DNA of 64,000 nt from Acetobacteraceae bacterium (GCA_027451405.1 DAIDJM010000035.1:1-64000), one strand, 5' to 3'; counted from the first letter of the stretch, positions 47,071 to 55,360 are shown. The notes: generated by a model from the letters alone, not told the origin. Numbers and translations are program-made.

Positions 47071-47436
47071 CTAGTGGGCGCAGGGAAAGGCGCGCGCCAA
47101 TGCCTCCGTGGCGAGCGCGCCGGCGGGCCGTTCGGTGGCTTCGGGACGCGCGCGCAGATCTTTCAGCACCACCGCCACGAGTTGCGGGGTGGTGACGGCG
47201 AGCGGAATGCAGGCGGCAGCGCGGCCGGGTCCGGCCGCGGCGATCGCGTCGGCGATGCCGGAGATGTAGGCTTCGCATTGGAGCCGGCCTGGCGGAGCGG
47301 TGAGCCCGGGGCGCAGCGGCGCGGGTGCCCGCGTCTCACACATCTGCAGGAGACGGTTGCCGTCCACCTTCGAGAAACGCTGCGCATGCGCCGGCAACGC
47401 GAAGGCGAGCGGAAGCAACAGAACCCAGGCTCTCAT
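47071..47436 (-). CDS. Exported Rap1a/Tai-like protein
   Basis: The 121-residue product has a signal peptide, [19 protein letters not shown], and a mature part with four cysteines and LQCEAYISGIADAIAAA plus VTTPQLVAVVLKDLRARPE. These resemble the Rap1a/Tai family, whose best-known members are immunity proteins against type VI effectors. No type VI genes are near, so an immunity role is doubtful. The ATG overlaps the purS stop. Confidence 0.7.
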   Translation of the reverse strand: MRAWVLLLPLAFALPAHAQRFSKVDGNRLLQMCETRAPAPLRPGLTAPPGRLQCEAYISGIADAIAAAGPGRAAACIPLAVTTPQLVAVVLKDLRARPEATERPAGALATEALARAFPCAH

Positions 47437-47675
47437 GGCTCGATCCTCACCTCGTAGCGCTCGATCACCGTATTTGCGAGCAGCCGCTTGGCCATGGCCT
47501 CGGCCTCGGCCCGCGCCGCCTCGGGATCGGTCTCCTGCAGCGTGAATTCGATGATCTTGCCCGCACGCACGTCGGCGACGTTCGCAAAACCGAGTGTGTG
47601 CAGCGCGTGTTCGATCGCGCGCCCCTGCGGATCGAGCACGCCTTCCTTCAACCGCACCGTGACGGCGGCCTTCAT
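47433..47675 (-). CDS. purS: Phosphoribosylformylglycinamidine synthase subunit PurS
   Basis: The 80-residue protein bridges PurL and PurQ in the FGAM synthase complex. [20 protein letters not shown] and [18 protein letters not shown] are the family motifs. The ATG at 47675 overlaps the purC stop by four bases. purQ and purL, which often follow, are not in the window. Confidence 0.95.
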   Translation of the reverse strand: MKAAVTVRLKEGVLDPQGRAIEHALHTLGFANVADVRAGKIIEFTLQETDPEAARAEAEAMAKRLLANTVIERYEVRIEP

Positions 47676-48436
47676 TGCATCATCTCCGGCCCCTTGAGAT
47701 CGCGCATGCCGGCCTCCGGCAGAATGCCGAGCCGTTTGGCGACTTCCTGATAGGCTTCCTCGACGCGGCCGAGGTCGCGGCGGAACCGGTCCTTGTCCAT
47801 CTTCTCGTGCGTGCGCACGTCCCACAACCGGCAATTATCCGGGCTGATTTCGTCGGCGAGCACGATGCGCATCTCGTCGTTTTCCCAGAGCCGGCCGAAC
47901 TCGAGCTTGAAATCGACCAGCGTGATACCGACGCCAAGAAAAAGGCCGGTGAGGAAATCGTTGATGCGGAGCGTGAGCGCCACGATGTCGTCAATATCCA
48001 TGGTGCTTGCCCAGCCGAAGGCGGTGATGTGCTCCTCGGCCACCATGGGATCGCCGAGCGAATCGTTCTTGTAATAGTATTCGATGATCGAGCGCGGCAG
48101 CCGCGTGCCTTCCTGGATGCCGAGCCGTGTGCAAAGCGACCCGGCAGCGACGTTCCGCACCACGATCTCGAGCGGAATGATCTCCACTTCGCGGATCAAC
48201 TGCTCACGCATGTTGAGCCGACGGATGAAATGGTTTGGGATGCCGATCTCGGCGAGCCGCATCATCAGATATTCGCTGATGCGGTTATTGAGCACGCCCT
48301 TGCCGGTGATGATGCCCTTCTTGGTGCCGTTACCCGCGGTCGCGTCGTCCTTGAAATATTGCACGAGCGTGCCGGGCTCGGGGCCCTCGAACAGGATTTT
48401 GGCTTTGCCCTCATAGAGCTGGCGGCGGCGGGCCAT
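47672..48436 (-). CDS. purC: Phosphoribosylaminoimidazole-succinocarboxamide synthase
   Basis: The 254-residue enzyme makes SAICAR in purine synthesis. [49 protein letters not shown] and [10 protein letters not shown] are canonical. It is the first gene of purC-purS-Rap1a/Tai-ridA-like-DUF445, in which every junction is an overlap or a gap of four bases. Confidence 0.97.
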   Translation of the reverse strand: MARRRQLYEGKAKILFEGPEPGTLVQYFKDDATAGNGTKKGIITGKGVLNNRISEYLMMRLAEIGIPNHFIRRLNMREQLIREVEIIPLEIVVRNVAAGSLCTRLGIQEGTRLPRSIIEYYYKNDSLGDPMVAEEHITAFGWASTMDIDDIVALTLRINDFLTGLFLGVGITLVDFKLEFGRLWENDEMRIVLADEISPDNCRLWDVRTHEKMDKDRFRRDLGRVEEAYQEVAKRLGILPEAGMRDLKGPEMMQ

Positions 48437-48517
48437 GGGTCTCAGGTCCCTCGAGGCGGGTTGGGGCGCACGGCACGGCCGGCGGGTTGGGCGGGCGGTA
48501 TAGCAGGCGCCCTGCCG

Positions 48518-49513
48518 CTAGGCCACTTGCCCCCCGGCGAGCGCCAGCCAGCGCCGGGCGATCTCGGGCCAGCCCGGCTGCGGTTCGGCAAGGCAGGCCA
48601 CATGCATCCGGGCCCAAAGCGCATCGTCAGAGAGGAGTGCGATGGTGTGCGCGGCCATGTCCCGCGCACTGCGCGCCAGGAACCCGGTGGCGCCGTGACG
48701 CACCCGCTCGCGCAGGGCGCCGCGGCCTCGGGTCACGACCGGTATGCCGCAGGCGATCGCTTCGGCGGCGGCAAGGCAGAAGGTTTCGGAGCGATGGCCG
48801 GGCGCGAGCCACACCCGGGCGCGGCGAAGCAGGGCCGATACCTCCGCGTTCGGCAAGCGTGACCCGATCGTGATGTTGGATCCAGGCGGGGGGTAAGCAG
48901 CGACATCCTGGGCGGCGATGCGGGCCTCCAGCCGCGCCTCCGGCAGCACGGGCGCGATGTGACGGGTCCAGAGCCCGAGCACCTCGTCGAGCCCGCGATA
49001 GGCCTGGCTCGTGAAAAGCGCCAATGGTGGGGCAGGGGGGCTTGGCGGTGAAACCCCGCCGGCCAGGTCGGCGCGAAGCCCGAGCGGGATCGTCGCGCGC
49101 GCCCGAAAGGGCAGGAGCCGGCTCGCGGAAGCCGCCTGCGACCGGCCCACGAAAACCGCCACGGGGCGATGGCGCCGAAGCGCCGGCAACCGCCCCCGGC
49201 GCCACTCGCGTGCCAGCGTCACCTCGTTGTGGAACCACACCACCGGAAGCCCCGCGCGGCTTGGCAACAGCCGCGCATCGTTCACGGCGACCGCCGCCCC
49301 GGCGGTCCCCCCTGCCTCCGCCACCAGTTCGACGGCACCCATCCTCGCGGCAATCCGCGACGCGCCGGCGATCCGCACGGCGGCACCGGCATCCGCCAGC
49401 GCGGCGGCCAGCGAGAGGACCGCCTGCTCCGTCCCGCCAAACGACGCGTTTTCCGGCGGCGCCCCGGCCAGGAACGGCCGGCCGCACAGGAAGAGAAAGT
49501 CGGGCGCGCTCAG
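48518..49513 (-). CDS. GT-B type glycosyltransferase, apparent CTG start
   Basis: The 331-residue product has a Rossmann-like N-terminus DFLFLCGRPFLAG, FGGTEQAVLSLAAALADAG, and the GT4-style C-terminal site ETFCLAAAEAIACGIPVVT (E243 and E251). No ATG, GTG or TTG is in frame upstream of the first conserved strand. The only plausible start is the CTG at 49513, which overlaps the stop of the upstream small membrane protein (CTGA). Donor and acceptor are unknown; surface polysaccharide synthesis is likely. Confidence 0.72.
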   Translation of the reverse strand: MSAPDFLFLCGRPFLAGAPPENASFGGTEQAVLSLAAALADAGAAVRIAGASRIAARMGAVELVAEAGGTAGAAVAVNDARLLPSRAGLPVVWFHNEVTLAREWRRGRLPALRRHRPVAVFVGRSQAASASRLLPFRARATIPLGLRADLAGGVSPPSPPAPPLALFTSQAYRGLDEVLGLWTRHIAPVLPEARLEARIAAQDVAAYPPPGSNITIGSRLPNAEVSALLRRARVWLAPGHRSETFCLAAAEAIACGIPVVTRGRGALRERVRHGATGFLARSARDMAAHTIALLSDDALWARMHVACLAEPQPGWPEIARRWLALAGGQVA

Positions 49514-49713
49514 CCGATCTGCCGCGCCAGCCGGCGGGACAGGAGCCAGCCGATCAGCCCGGCGGCGGGCGCGGCCGGGATCACCAGCAGGAAGCCCGCG
49601 TAGACGCCGCGGGTCGCGAGGCCCAGGCCGATGCCGAGCATCAGGCCGGAGACCAGGCTTCCGGTGACGGCGGCGCTGATGCCGAGCCAGACGATGTCGG
49701 TGCGTTGGATCAT
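49510..49713 (-). CDS. Small two-helix membrane protein, unknown function
   Basis: The 67-residue product from ATG 49713 (MIQRTDIVWLGISAAVTG) has two hydrophobic helices rich in Gly, Ala and Leu, followed by a basic end. I do not recognise a family. Its Shine-Dalgarno GGAGG (49724-49720) lies inside repeat copy A3, six bases before the ATG. It probably couples translation to the glycosyltransferase. Confidence 0.55.
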   Translation of the reverse strand: MIQRTDIVWLGISAAVTGSLVSGLMLGIGLGLATRGVYAGFLLVIPAAPAAGLIGWLLSRRLARQIG

Positions 49714-49718
49714 TGATT

Positions 49719-49775
49719 GCCTCCGGCAGGCAGAGGCTTCGCCCTTGCCCCCTGTGGCCATAAGGCCCCAGACCC
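49719..49775 (+). repeat. Interspersed palindromic repeat family A, copy A3
   Basis: This copy starts GCCTCCGGCAGGCAG and ends GGCCATAAGGCCCCAGACCC. It is more diverged in the first hairpin. On the minus strand its end supplies the GGAGG of the 67-residue membrane protein. Confidence 0.75.
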
Positions 49776-49812
49776 GTCCCCGTGAAGGGGCCCGGCGCAG
49801 GCCAGGGCTCGG

Positions 49813-49839
49813 TTGCGTCAGGTCGGGGCTTCGTATAGT
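49813..49839 (+). promoter_or_regulatory. Candidate rpsD promoter
   Basis: TTGCGT (49813-49818) and TATAGT (49834-49839) are 15 bases apart, a short spacer. The 130-base leader that follows contains a CGGGTC-TTCGG-GACCCG hairpin (49868-49884) and might carry S4 autoregulation, but no known S4 site was recognised. Confidence 0.4.
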
Positions 49840-49971
49840 TACCGCCGCTTACGGCCGGGAACGTGGCCGGGTCTTCGGGACCCGTGCCCGTCGCATGCGC
49901 GAGCGTGCGGCCTACCGGTGCAACACAGCCAGGCCTCACCGTCCGGCGCCAGAACCAAGGAGTGGCTGCGC

Positions 49972-50589
49972 ATGACCAAGCGCACCGAAAGCAAGTATAA
50001 GATCAACCGCCGGCTCGGCGTCAATCTTTGGGGCCGCTCGAAAAGCCCCGTCGCCAAGCGCGATTACGGTCCCGGCCAGCACGGGCAGCGCCGCAAGGGC
50101 AAGCCGTCCGACTTCAATATTCAGCTCAAGGCCAAGCAGAAGCTCAAGGGCTATTACGGCAATATCGGCGAGAAGCAGTTCCGCAAATATTACGAAGAGG
50201 CGGTGCGCCGGCGTGGCGACACGTCGGAGAACCTGATCGAGCTGCTCGAGCGCCGGCTCGATGCCGTGGTTTACCGCATGAAGTTTGCGGTGACGCCGTT
50301 CGCCGCGCGGCAGTTCGTCAGCCACGGGCATGTCACGGTCAATGGCCGCAAGGTGAACATTCCGAGCTTCCTGGTGCGCGACGGGGACGTGATCGAGGTC
50401 AAGGAAAAGTCGAAGCAGATGGTCGTGCTGCTCGATGCGGCGCAGAGCAACGAGCGCGACGTGCCCGAATATATCGAGGTCGATCATCGCATGATGAAGG
50501 GCCGCTTCGTGCGCTCGCCGAAGCTCACCGACGTGCCGTATCCGGTGACCATGGAGCCGAACCTGGTCGTCGAGTTCTACTCGCGCTGA
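49972..50589 (+). CDS. rpsD: 30S ribosomal protein S4
   Basis: The 205-residue protein nucleates 30S assembly. It begins [20 protein letters not shown] and has [16 protein letters not shown] and the S4 RNA-binding domain with [20 protein letters not shown]. The ATG at 49972 follows AAGGAGTGGCTGCGC. It is monocistronic and of the zinc-free type, since the N-terminal cysteines of zinc-bearing S4 are missing. Confidence 0.98.
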   Translation: MTKRTESKYKINRRLGVNLWGRSKSPVAKRDYGPGQHGQRRKGKPSDFNIQLKAKQKLKGYYGNIGEKQFRKYYEEAVRRRGDTSENLIELLERRLDAVVYRMKFAVTPFAARQFVSHGHVTVNGRKVNIPSFLVRDGDVIEVKEKSKQMVVLLDAAQSNERDVPEYIEVDHRMMKGRFVRSPKLTDVPYPVTMEPNLVVEFYSR

Positions 50590-50608
50590 CGCCGGCGCGA
50601 TCCCGGGC

Positions 50609-52126
50609 TTGACCCTTCTCGAGCGGCTCAGCCGGCTCCGGTGGGAAGAGCCCGGGATCGACCGGGCCTATGCGCGCGCGCCGCATCCGGCGCTGACGGT
50701 GACGGCCGAGGGAAGCGGACCGCGCATCGCGGTATTGATGCCGGTGTGCGACACGCGCGAGGGTTGGTTGCGCGAGGCGATCGCTTCTGTCCGTGCGCAA
50801 TCCTGGCCGCATTGGGAATTGTGCATTGCGGACGACGTCTCGACGGCGCCGCACGTGGCGGCGATCCTCGAGGAGGCATGCGGCAGCAACCCGCGCATCC
50901 GGATGGTGCGTCTCGCGGCGAGGAGCGGGATCGCGGCGGCGACGAACGCGGCCGCGCGCCTGGCGTCGGCCGGGTATGTCGCGTTCCTCGATCACGACGA
51001 TGTTCTGGCACCCGAAGCGCTCGCGGTGATGGCGCGGGCGGCGCGGGCGCATCCGGAGGCGGGGCTGCTTTTTTCCGACGAGGATCAGCTCGTGGGCGGC
51101 GCGCGGCGGGCGCCGTATGTCAAGCCGGGCTGGAATCCGGATTTGCTTCTGCAACAAAATCTGGTCTGTCACCTGGCGGTCTGCCGGCGTGACCTGTTCG
51201 AGGCGCTCGGCGGGATGCGGGAAGGCTACGAGGGCGCGCAGGATCATGATTTCGCGTTGCGCGCGGCGCGGCATCTAGGCCCGGGCGGCGTCCGCCATGT
51301 GCCGGGCGTGCTCTATCACTGGCGTCAGGACCCCGGCTCGTTCTCGGCCGCTTCGGCGGCGCGCTGCCGCGAGTCGGCGGCCCGGACGATCCGCGAGCAT
51401 GCCGGCGAGGGCGCGCAATTCGTGACGGATCCGGATCTGCCGGGCTGGCTTGCCGTTGCTTACCCATTCCCGGGGAATGTCGGGCAGATCGCGATTCTGC
51501 CGCCGGGCGCGAGCGCGGGCGTGGATGACGACGGCGTTCTGGTGTTTCTCTCGCCGACGCTGCGGCCGATGTCGACCGACGCCATCGAGCGTCTGGCGGC
51601 CCAGGCGCTTCAGCCTGGCGTGGGGGTTGCCGGCGGGCGGCTCGAGGATGGGCGAGGGCGCATCCTGCATGGGGGCGACAGTGTCGATCCCATGCGGGTT
51701 GCGGTCGCGGCACGCGGCGCGGTGGGAGATCCCGGTTACCGCGGCAGGTTCCGGCTGGCGCGCACCGTGGCCGCCGTGTCGGGCGATTGCCTGGCGATCC
51801 GGGCCGATCGGTTCCGCGCGCTCGGCGGCTGGCGCTCTGAGGCCGGCGATTTTGCCGCCGTCGATCTTTGCCTGCGCGCCGCCGAGGCCGGCTGGCGAAC
51901 CGTGTGGACCCCAGTTGCCCGCTTCGCTTATGCGCAAGGACCGCGTGAGCGCCGCCGGGGCCGCGACTGGATGCGCCGGCAATGGCGTGCGCAACTCGCC
52001 GCCGATCCCTATCTCAACCCGCACCTTTCCCTTCGCGCTGGAAAACTCCAATGGAAAGGGGTCTGGGGCCGCCGGCCCCAGCGGAGCGCAGAGGCGGAGC
52101 CTCTGCCCGCCGGAGGCAAACCATGA
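50609..52126 (+). CDS. Family 2 glycosyltransferase with repeat-derived C-terminus
   Basis: The 505-residue product has a GT-A domain: RIAVLMPVCDTREGW (from residue 39), ELCIADDVSTAPH, and AFLDHDDVLAPEAL with the DHDD metal-binding motif. A second, reduced glycosyltransferase-like half follows (GDCLAIRADRFRALGGW). The last 22 residues (KGVWGRRPQRSAEAEPLP and on) are read from repeat copy A4. The start is TTG 50609. Its TGA overlaps the prfC ATG. It probably builds surface polysaccharide. Confidence 0.82.
   Translation: MTLLERLSRLRWEEPGIDRAYARAPHPALTVTAEGSGPRIAVLMPVCDTREGWLREAIASVRAQSWPHWELCIADDVSTAPHVAAILEEACGSNPRIRMVRLAARSGIAAATNAAARLASAGYVAFLDHDDVLAPEALAVMARAARAHPEAGLLFSDEDQLVGGARRAPYVKPGWNPDLLLQQNLVCHLAVCRRDLFEALGGMREGYEGAQDHDFALRAARHLGPGGVRHVPGVLYHWRQDPGSFSAASAARCRESAARTIREHAGEGAQFVTDPDLPGWLAVAYPFPGNVGQIAILPPGASAGVDDDGVLVFLSPTLRPMSTDAIERLAAQALQPGVGVAGGRLEDGRGRILHGGDSVDPMRVAVAARGAVGDPGYRGRFRLARTVAAVSGDCLAIRADRFRALGGWRSEAGDFAAVDLCLRAAEAGWRTVWTPVARFAYAQGPRERRRGRDWMRRQWRAQLAADPYLNPHLSLRAGKLQWKGVWGRRPQRSAEAEPLPAGGKP
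52058..52117 (-). repeat. Interspersed palindromic repeat family A, copy A4
   Basis: On the plus strand this inverted copy runs from GGGTCTGGGGCCGCCGGCC through a hairpin (GAGGC/GCCTC) to GCCCGCCGGAGGC. It encodes the end of the GT2 protein and carries the GGAGG (52112-52116) six bases before the prfC ATG. Confidence 0.85.
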
Positions 52127-53655
52127 CGCCGCTCACCGCCGAGATCGCCCGCCGCCGCACCTTCGCGATCATCTCCCACCCCGACGCCGGCAAAACGACG
52201 CTGACCGAGCGTCTGCTGCGCGCCGGCGGCGCCATTCAGCTCGCCGGCAATGTGCGCGCCAAGGGCGAGCGCCGCCGCACGCGGTCGGACTGGATGAGCA
52301 TCGAGCGCGAGCGCGGCATTTCGGTGGTCACGTCGGTGATGACGTTCGAGCATGGCGGCTGCGTCTTCAACCTGCTCGACACGCCGGGCCATGAGGATTT
52401 CTCGGAGGACACGTATCGCACGCTGACCGCGGTCGATTCCGCGGTGATGGTCATCGATGCGGCGAAGGGCATCGAGGCGCGCACCCGCAAGCTGTTCGAG
52501 ATCTGCCGGCTGCGGGATATTCCGATCATCACCTTCATCAATAAGATGGACCGCGAGAGCCAGGATGTTTTCGGGCTGCTCGACGAGGTGGCGAGCACGC
52601 TGGCGCTCGATGTGGCGCCGGCGAGCTGGCCGGTGGGGCGTGCCGCCGATTTCATCGGCACTTATGGAATCGCCAGGCGTGAATTGCGCGTGGCCGAGCC
52701 GGTGGCGCAATCCGATCCGCGCATGCAGGCGCTCGGCGAGGAGCTCGAGCTGGTGCAGGCGGCGCTGCCGGCCTTCGATCCTGAAAGTTTCATGGCGGGG
52801 CATCTGACGCCTGTTTATTTCGGTAGTGCGATCAAGGAAATCGGCGTCACCGATCTGCTCGATGCGCTGGCGAGCTTCGGGCCCAAGCCCCGGGCGCAGG
52901 CCGCCGATACGCGGGTGGTGGCGGCCGATGAGCCGCAGCTCACCGCGCTCGTTTTCAAGATCCAGGCGAACATGGATCCGAACCATCGCGACCGGATGGC
53001 GTTCGCGCGCATCTGCTCGGGCCGGCTCGAGCGCGGCATGAAGCTGAAGCAGGTGCGGACGGGCAAGCAGATCCCGCTGAACGCGCCGCAATTCTTCTTC
53101 GCGCGCGATCGTCAGATCGCCGAGGCGGCCTATGCCGGCGACGTGGTCGGGATTCCCAATCACGGCACGCTCAGGATCGGCGACACGCTGACCGAGAGCG
53201 AGGAGCTTCGCTTTCTGGGCGTCCCGTCCTTCGCGCCGGAAATCCTCCGGCGTATCCGGCTCGACGATGCGATGAAGGCGAAGAAGCTGCGGCAGGCGTT
53301 GCAGGAACTCGCCGAAGAGGGGGTCGTGCAATTGTTCCGCCCGCTCGATGGCAGTCCGCCGATCGTGGGCGTGGTGGGCACGCTGCAGCTCGACGTGCTC
53401 GTGGCGCGGCTGGCCGCGGAATATAGTGTGCCGATCGGTCTCGATCCGACGCCGTTCAGCCAGGCGCGCTGGATCAGCGGCGAGAAAATGGCACTGGCGC
53501 GCTTCCTCGCCGAGCAGCGCAGCGCGATCGCCGAGGATGTGGACGGCGACCCGGTGTTCCTCGCGACGTCCGCTTTCATGATGCGGCGCGCCAGCGAGAT
53601 GAATCCGGCGATCGCGTTTCACGACGTCAAGGATCACCGGGAGATGGCCGCGTGA
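52123..53655 (+). CDS. prfC: Peptide chain release factor 3
   Basis: The 510-residue GTPase recycles RF1 and RF2 from the ribosome. G1 is SHPDAGKTTLTE, the switch region is VTSVMTFEHGG, G3 is DTPGHEDFSEDTYRT and G4 is NKMDRESQD. The full RF3 C-terminal domain follows. The ATG at 52123 overlaps the GT2 stop. Its Shine-Dalgarno sequence belongs to repeat A4, so the repeat controls translation of a core translation factor. Confidence 0.97.
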   Translation: MTPLTAEIARRRTFAIISHPDAGKTTLTERLLRAGGAIQLAGNVRAKGERRRTRSDWMSIERERGISVVTSVMTFEHGGCVFNLLDTPGHEDFSEDTYRTLTAVDSAVMVIDAAKGIEARTRKLFEICRLRDIPIITFINKMDRESQDVFGLLDEVASTLALDVAPASWPVGRAADFIGTYGIARRELRVAEPVAQSDPRMQALGEELELVQAALPAFDPESFMAGHLTPVYFGSAIKEIGVTDLLDALASFGPKPRAQAADTRVVAADEPQLTALVFKIQANMDPNHRDRMAFARICSGRLERGMKLKQVRTGKQIPLNAPQFFFARDRQIAEAAYAGDVVGIPNHGTLRIGDTLTESEELRFLGVPSFAPEILRRIRLDDAMKAKKLRQALQELAEEGVVQLFRPLDGSPPIVGVVGTLQLDVLVARLAAEYSVPIGLDPTPFSQARWISGEKMALARFLAEQRSAIAEDVDGDPVFLATSAFMMRRASEMNPAIAFHDVKDHREMAA

Positions 53656-54629
53656 GCGGCGATTTCTTCGCGAACCGGTTTACGACGCTGCGCGACGGGC
53701 TGGCGTTCGACAGGCTTGCCGGCCTCGAGATCGGTCCGCTCGACAATCCGATCGTCCGCAAGTCCGAAGGCGACATCACCTATATCGACGTGGCCGATGC
53801 CGAGGCGCTGCGCCGGCAATATGACGGCCAGGTCGATACCTCGAAGATCGTCGAGATCGATGCGATCTGGGGCGAGCGGAGCCTTGCCGAGTGCGTGGGC
53901 GGCCGGAAGTTCGATTACGTGATCGCGAGCCATGTCGCCGAGCATGTTCCGGACCTCGTCACCTGGCTGCGGGAAGTGCAGGCGGTGCTCAAGCCGGAGG
54001 GCGAGTTGCGGCTGGCGATGCCGGATTGCCGGTTTTCGTTCGACGTGCTGCGCGACGAGACGCGGCTGGTCGATGTGCTGACCAATTACGTGCTGCGCGC
54101 GCGGCGGCCGACGGTTGCGAACGTGCTGGATTTCCGGCTTCATTACGCGCCGGATATGAGCGGGCATGGCCGCTATGAGGGCCGCCTGTCGCCGAGAGAG
54201 GTCAAGGCGCGTCACAGTTTTCAGCTTGCGCTCGATTCGGCCGGCTGGGCGCGCGACATGCCCGACCGGTATTTCGACGTGCATTGCTGGGTGTTTCAGC
54301 CGCGCTCCTTTGCCACCGTGATGGCGCGGCTGGCGGAGGAAAATCTCGTGCAGATGGCCTGCACGCGGCTTCTCGATCCGTCGCTGCCGCTGCTCGAGTT
54401 CTACGCCTTTCTCCAGCCCTGCGCGGAGGCGGCCCGCACCGTGGCGAGCTGGCGCGATGCCGCGGCGGCGGCGCGGGATCCGCTCCCCGGATCGGCGGAA
54501 GCGAGGCCGGTCGCTGATCCGGAACTGGCTGCCCTGCGCGCCCGGTTGGCGGCGATCGAAAACTCGACCTCGTGGCGCGTCACGGCGCCGCTGCGCCGGA
54601 TCGCGTCGCGGCTCAAGCGCCCGCTTTAG
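53652..54629 (+). CDS. Class I SAM-dependent methyltransferase with glycan-cluster C-terminal motif
   Basis: The 325-residue protein has motif I LEIGPLDNPIV and motif IV FDYVIASHVAEHVPD, then MPDCRFSFD. The C-terminus has ENSTSWRVTAPLRRIASRL, a motif frequent at the ends of polysaccharide methyltransferases and glycosyltransferases. It probably methylates a sugar or a lipid-linked glycan. The start is GTG 53652, overlapping prfC. Its TAG stop (54627-54629) is the left end of repeat B1. Confidence 0.82.
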   Translation: MSGDFFANRFTTLRDGLAFDRLAGLEIGPLDNPIVRKSEGDITYIDVADAEALRRQYDGQVDTSKIVEIDAIWGERSLAECVGGRKFDYVIASHVAEHVPDLVTWLREVQAVLKPEGELRLAMPDCRFSFDVLRDETRLVDVLTNYVLRARRPTVANVLDFRLHYAPDMSGHGRYEGRLSPREVKARHSFQLALDSAGWARDMPDRYFDVHCWVFQPRSFATVMARLAEENLVQMACTRLLDPSLPLLEFYAFLQPCAEAARTVASWRDAAAAARDPLPGSAEARPVADPELAALRARLAAIENSTSWRVTAPLRRIASRLKRPL

Positions 54630-54736
54630 AGCTACATCACCCAGACCGGAATCGGTCTCGGTGATAACGTTGCTCGCCAAATCAAAGAATCTAGAGCGGG
54701 TTCACTCTGACCACGGTCAGAGTGAACCCGCTCTAG
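54627..54736. repeat. Interspersed palindromic repeat family B, copy B1 (complete)
   Basis: The element is bounded by TAGAGC and GCTCTAG. Its left half holds an imperfect palindrome (54635-54665) and the segment GTTGCTCGCCAAATCAAAGA. Its right half is a perfect 22-bp inverted repeat with a 2-base centre (54691-54712 and 54715-54736). Both flanking genes take their TAG stop from its ends. A second copy is at 62566. Confidence 0.85.
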
Positions 54737-55230
54737 CCCCCAAGCGGCACCCGGATCGCGGTCAGGCCCGCCGCCAGCACGCTCCTGAGCGCGGCCGGCT
54801 CGAGCGCGATGCAGCCTTCGGTCGGCGTGAAATCGGGTGCGGCCACGTGCAGGAAAATCGCGGAACCGCGGTCGGCTTCGGGCGGTGCGTCGTTCCAGCC
54901 CAGCACGCCGATCATATCGTAGAGGTGGTCGGTGCGCCAAAGCTCTTCGTGGTGCCCCGCATAAGGCAGCGTCACGAAGCGGTTGTAGGCGGCGTCGCGA
55001 GGATCGTCGCACCAGCCGTCGCTCGGCGCCAAGGGTTCCACCGGCACCGGCGCGGCGGGGCGGGCGACCCGGTCGGCGCGATAAAAAACGCGGCGGAGGG
55101 GCAACAAACCCGCGGGCGTGGCGCCGTCGCCCTCGCGCTTCGCCTGCGTGACGCCGCTGCGGCCGATCGCGCAGCGGAATGTGTCGCGGCCGAAGGTCAG
55201 GGCCGGGCCGGGGATGAGGGTGGCGATCAT
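54733..55230 (-). CDS. L,D-transpeptidase (YkuD) family protein
   Basis: The 165-residue protein has the YkuD active site FLHVAAPDFTPTEGCIAL with H128 and C140. These enzymes make 3-3 peptidoglycan crosslinks or attach lipoproteins. No signal peptide is seen from ATG 55230. The longer frame back to 55350 would add a lysine-rich stretch read from the A/T palindromes and was rejected. The TAG stop lies in the right terminus of repeat B1. Confidence 0.83.
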   Translation of the reverse strand: MIATLIPGPALTFGRDTFRCAIGRSGVTQAKREGDGATPAGLLPLRRVFYRADRVARPAAPVPVEPLAPSDGWCDDPRDAAYNRFVTLPYAGHHEELWRTDHLYDMIGVLGWNDAPPEADRGSAIFLHVAAPDFTPTEGCIALEPAALRSVLAAGLTAIRVPLGG

Positions 55231-55245
55231 CGGAAGGGAAGAATT

Positions 55246-55360
55246 CTTCTTTTTCTGAAGAAAAAGAAGCAAAAAGACTTCATCCCCTAGGGACGGGGCG
55301 GTTGGACCCCCGGTCAAATGCGGAAAGTTTTTTTGGTTCTTTTTTTTCAAAAAAAAGAAC
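55246..55360. repeat. Pair of A/T-rich perfect palindromes
   Basis: CTTCTTTTTCT (55246-55256) pairs with AGAAAAAGAAG (55259-55269). GTTC plus eight T (55336-55347) pairs with eight A plus GAAC (55349-55360). They lie between the ribA-like and L,D-transpeptidase genes, both on the minus strand, and stand out in this GC-rich DNA. They may end ribA transcription, but the downstream T-tract expected for that direction is poor. Confidence 0.6.

Noticed and set aside
47071-47436. Type VI immunity gene
   Set aside because: The product resembles Rap1a/Tai, but no effector, VgrG, Hcp or secretion gene is near and it is coupled to purS, so the immunity label was not adopted.
52009-53637. 542-codon minus-strand frame opposite prfC
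   Set aside because: Antisense to an intact, motif-complete prfC; no domain seen.
55231-55350. N-terminal extension of the L,D-transpeptidase
   Set aside because: It would translate the A/T palindromes into lysine-rich sequence with no family support; ATG 55230 starts the conserved part.
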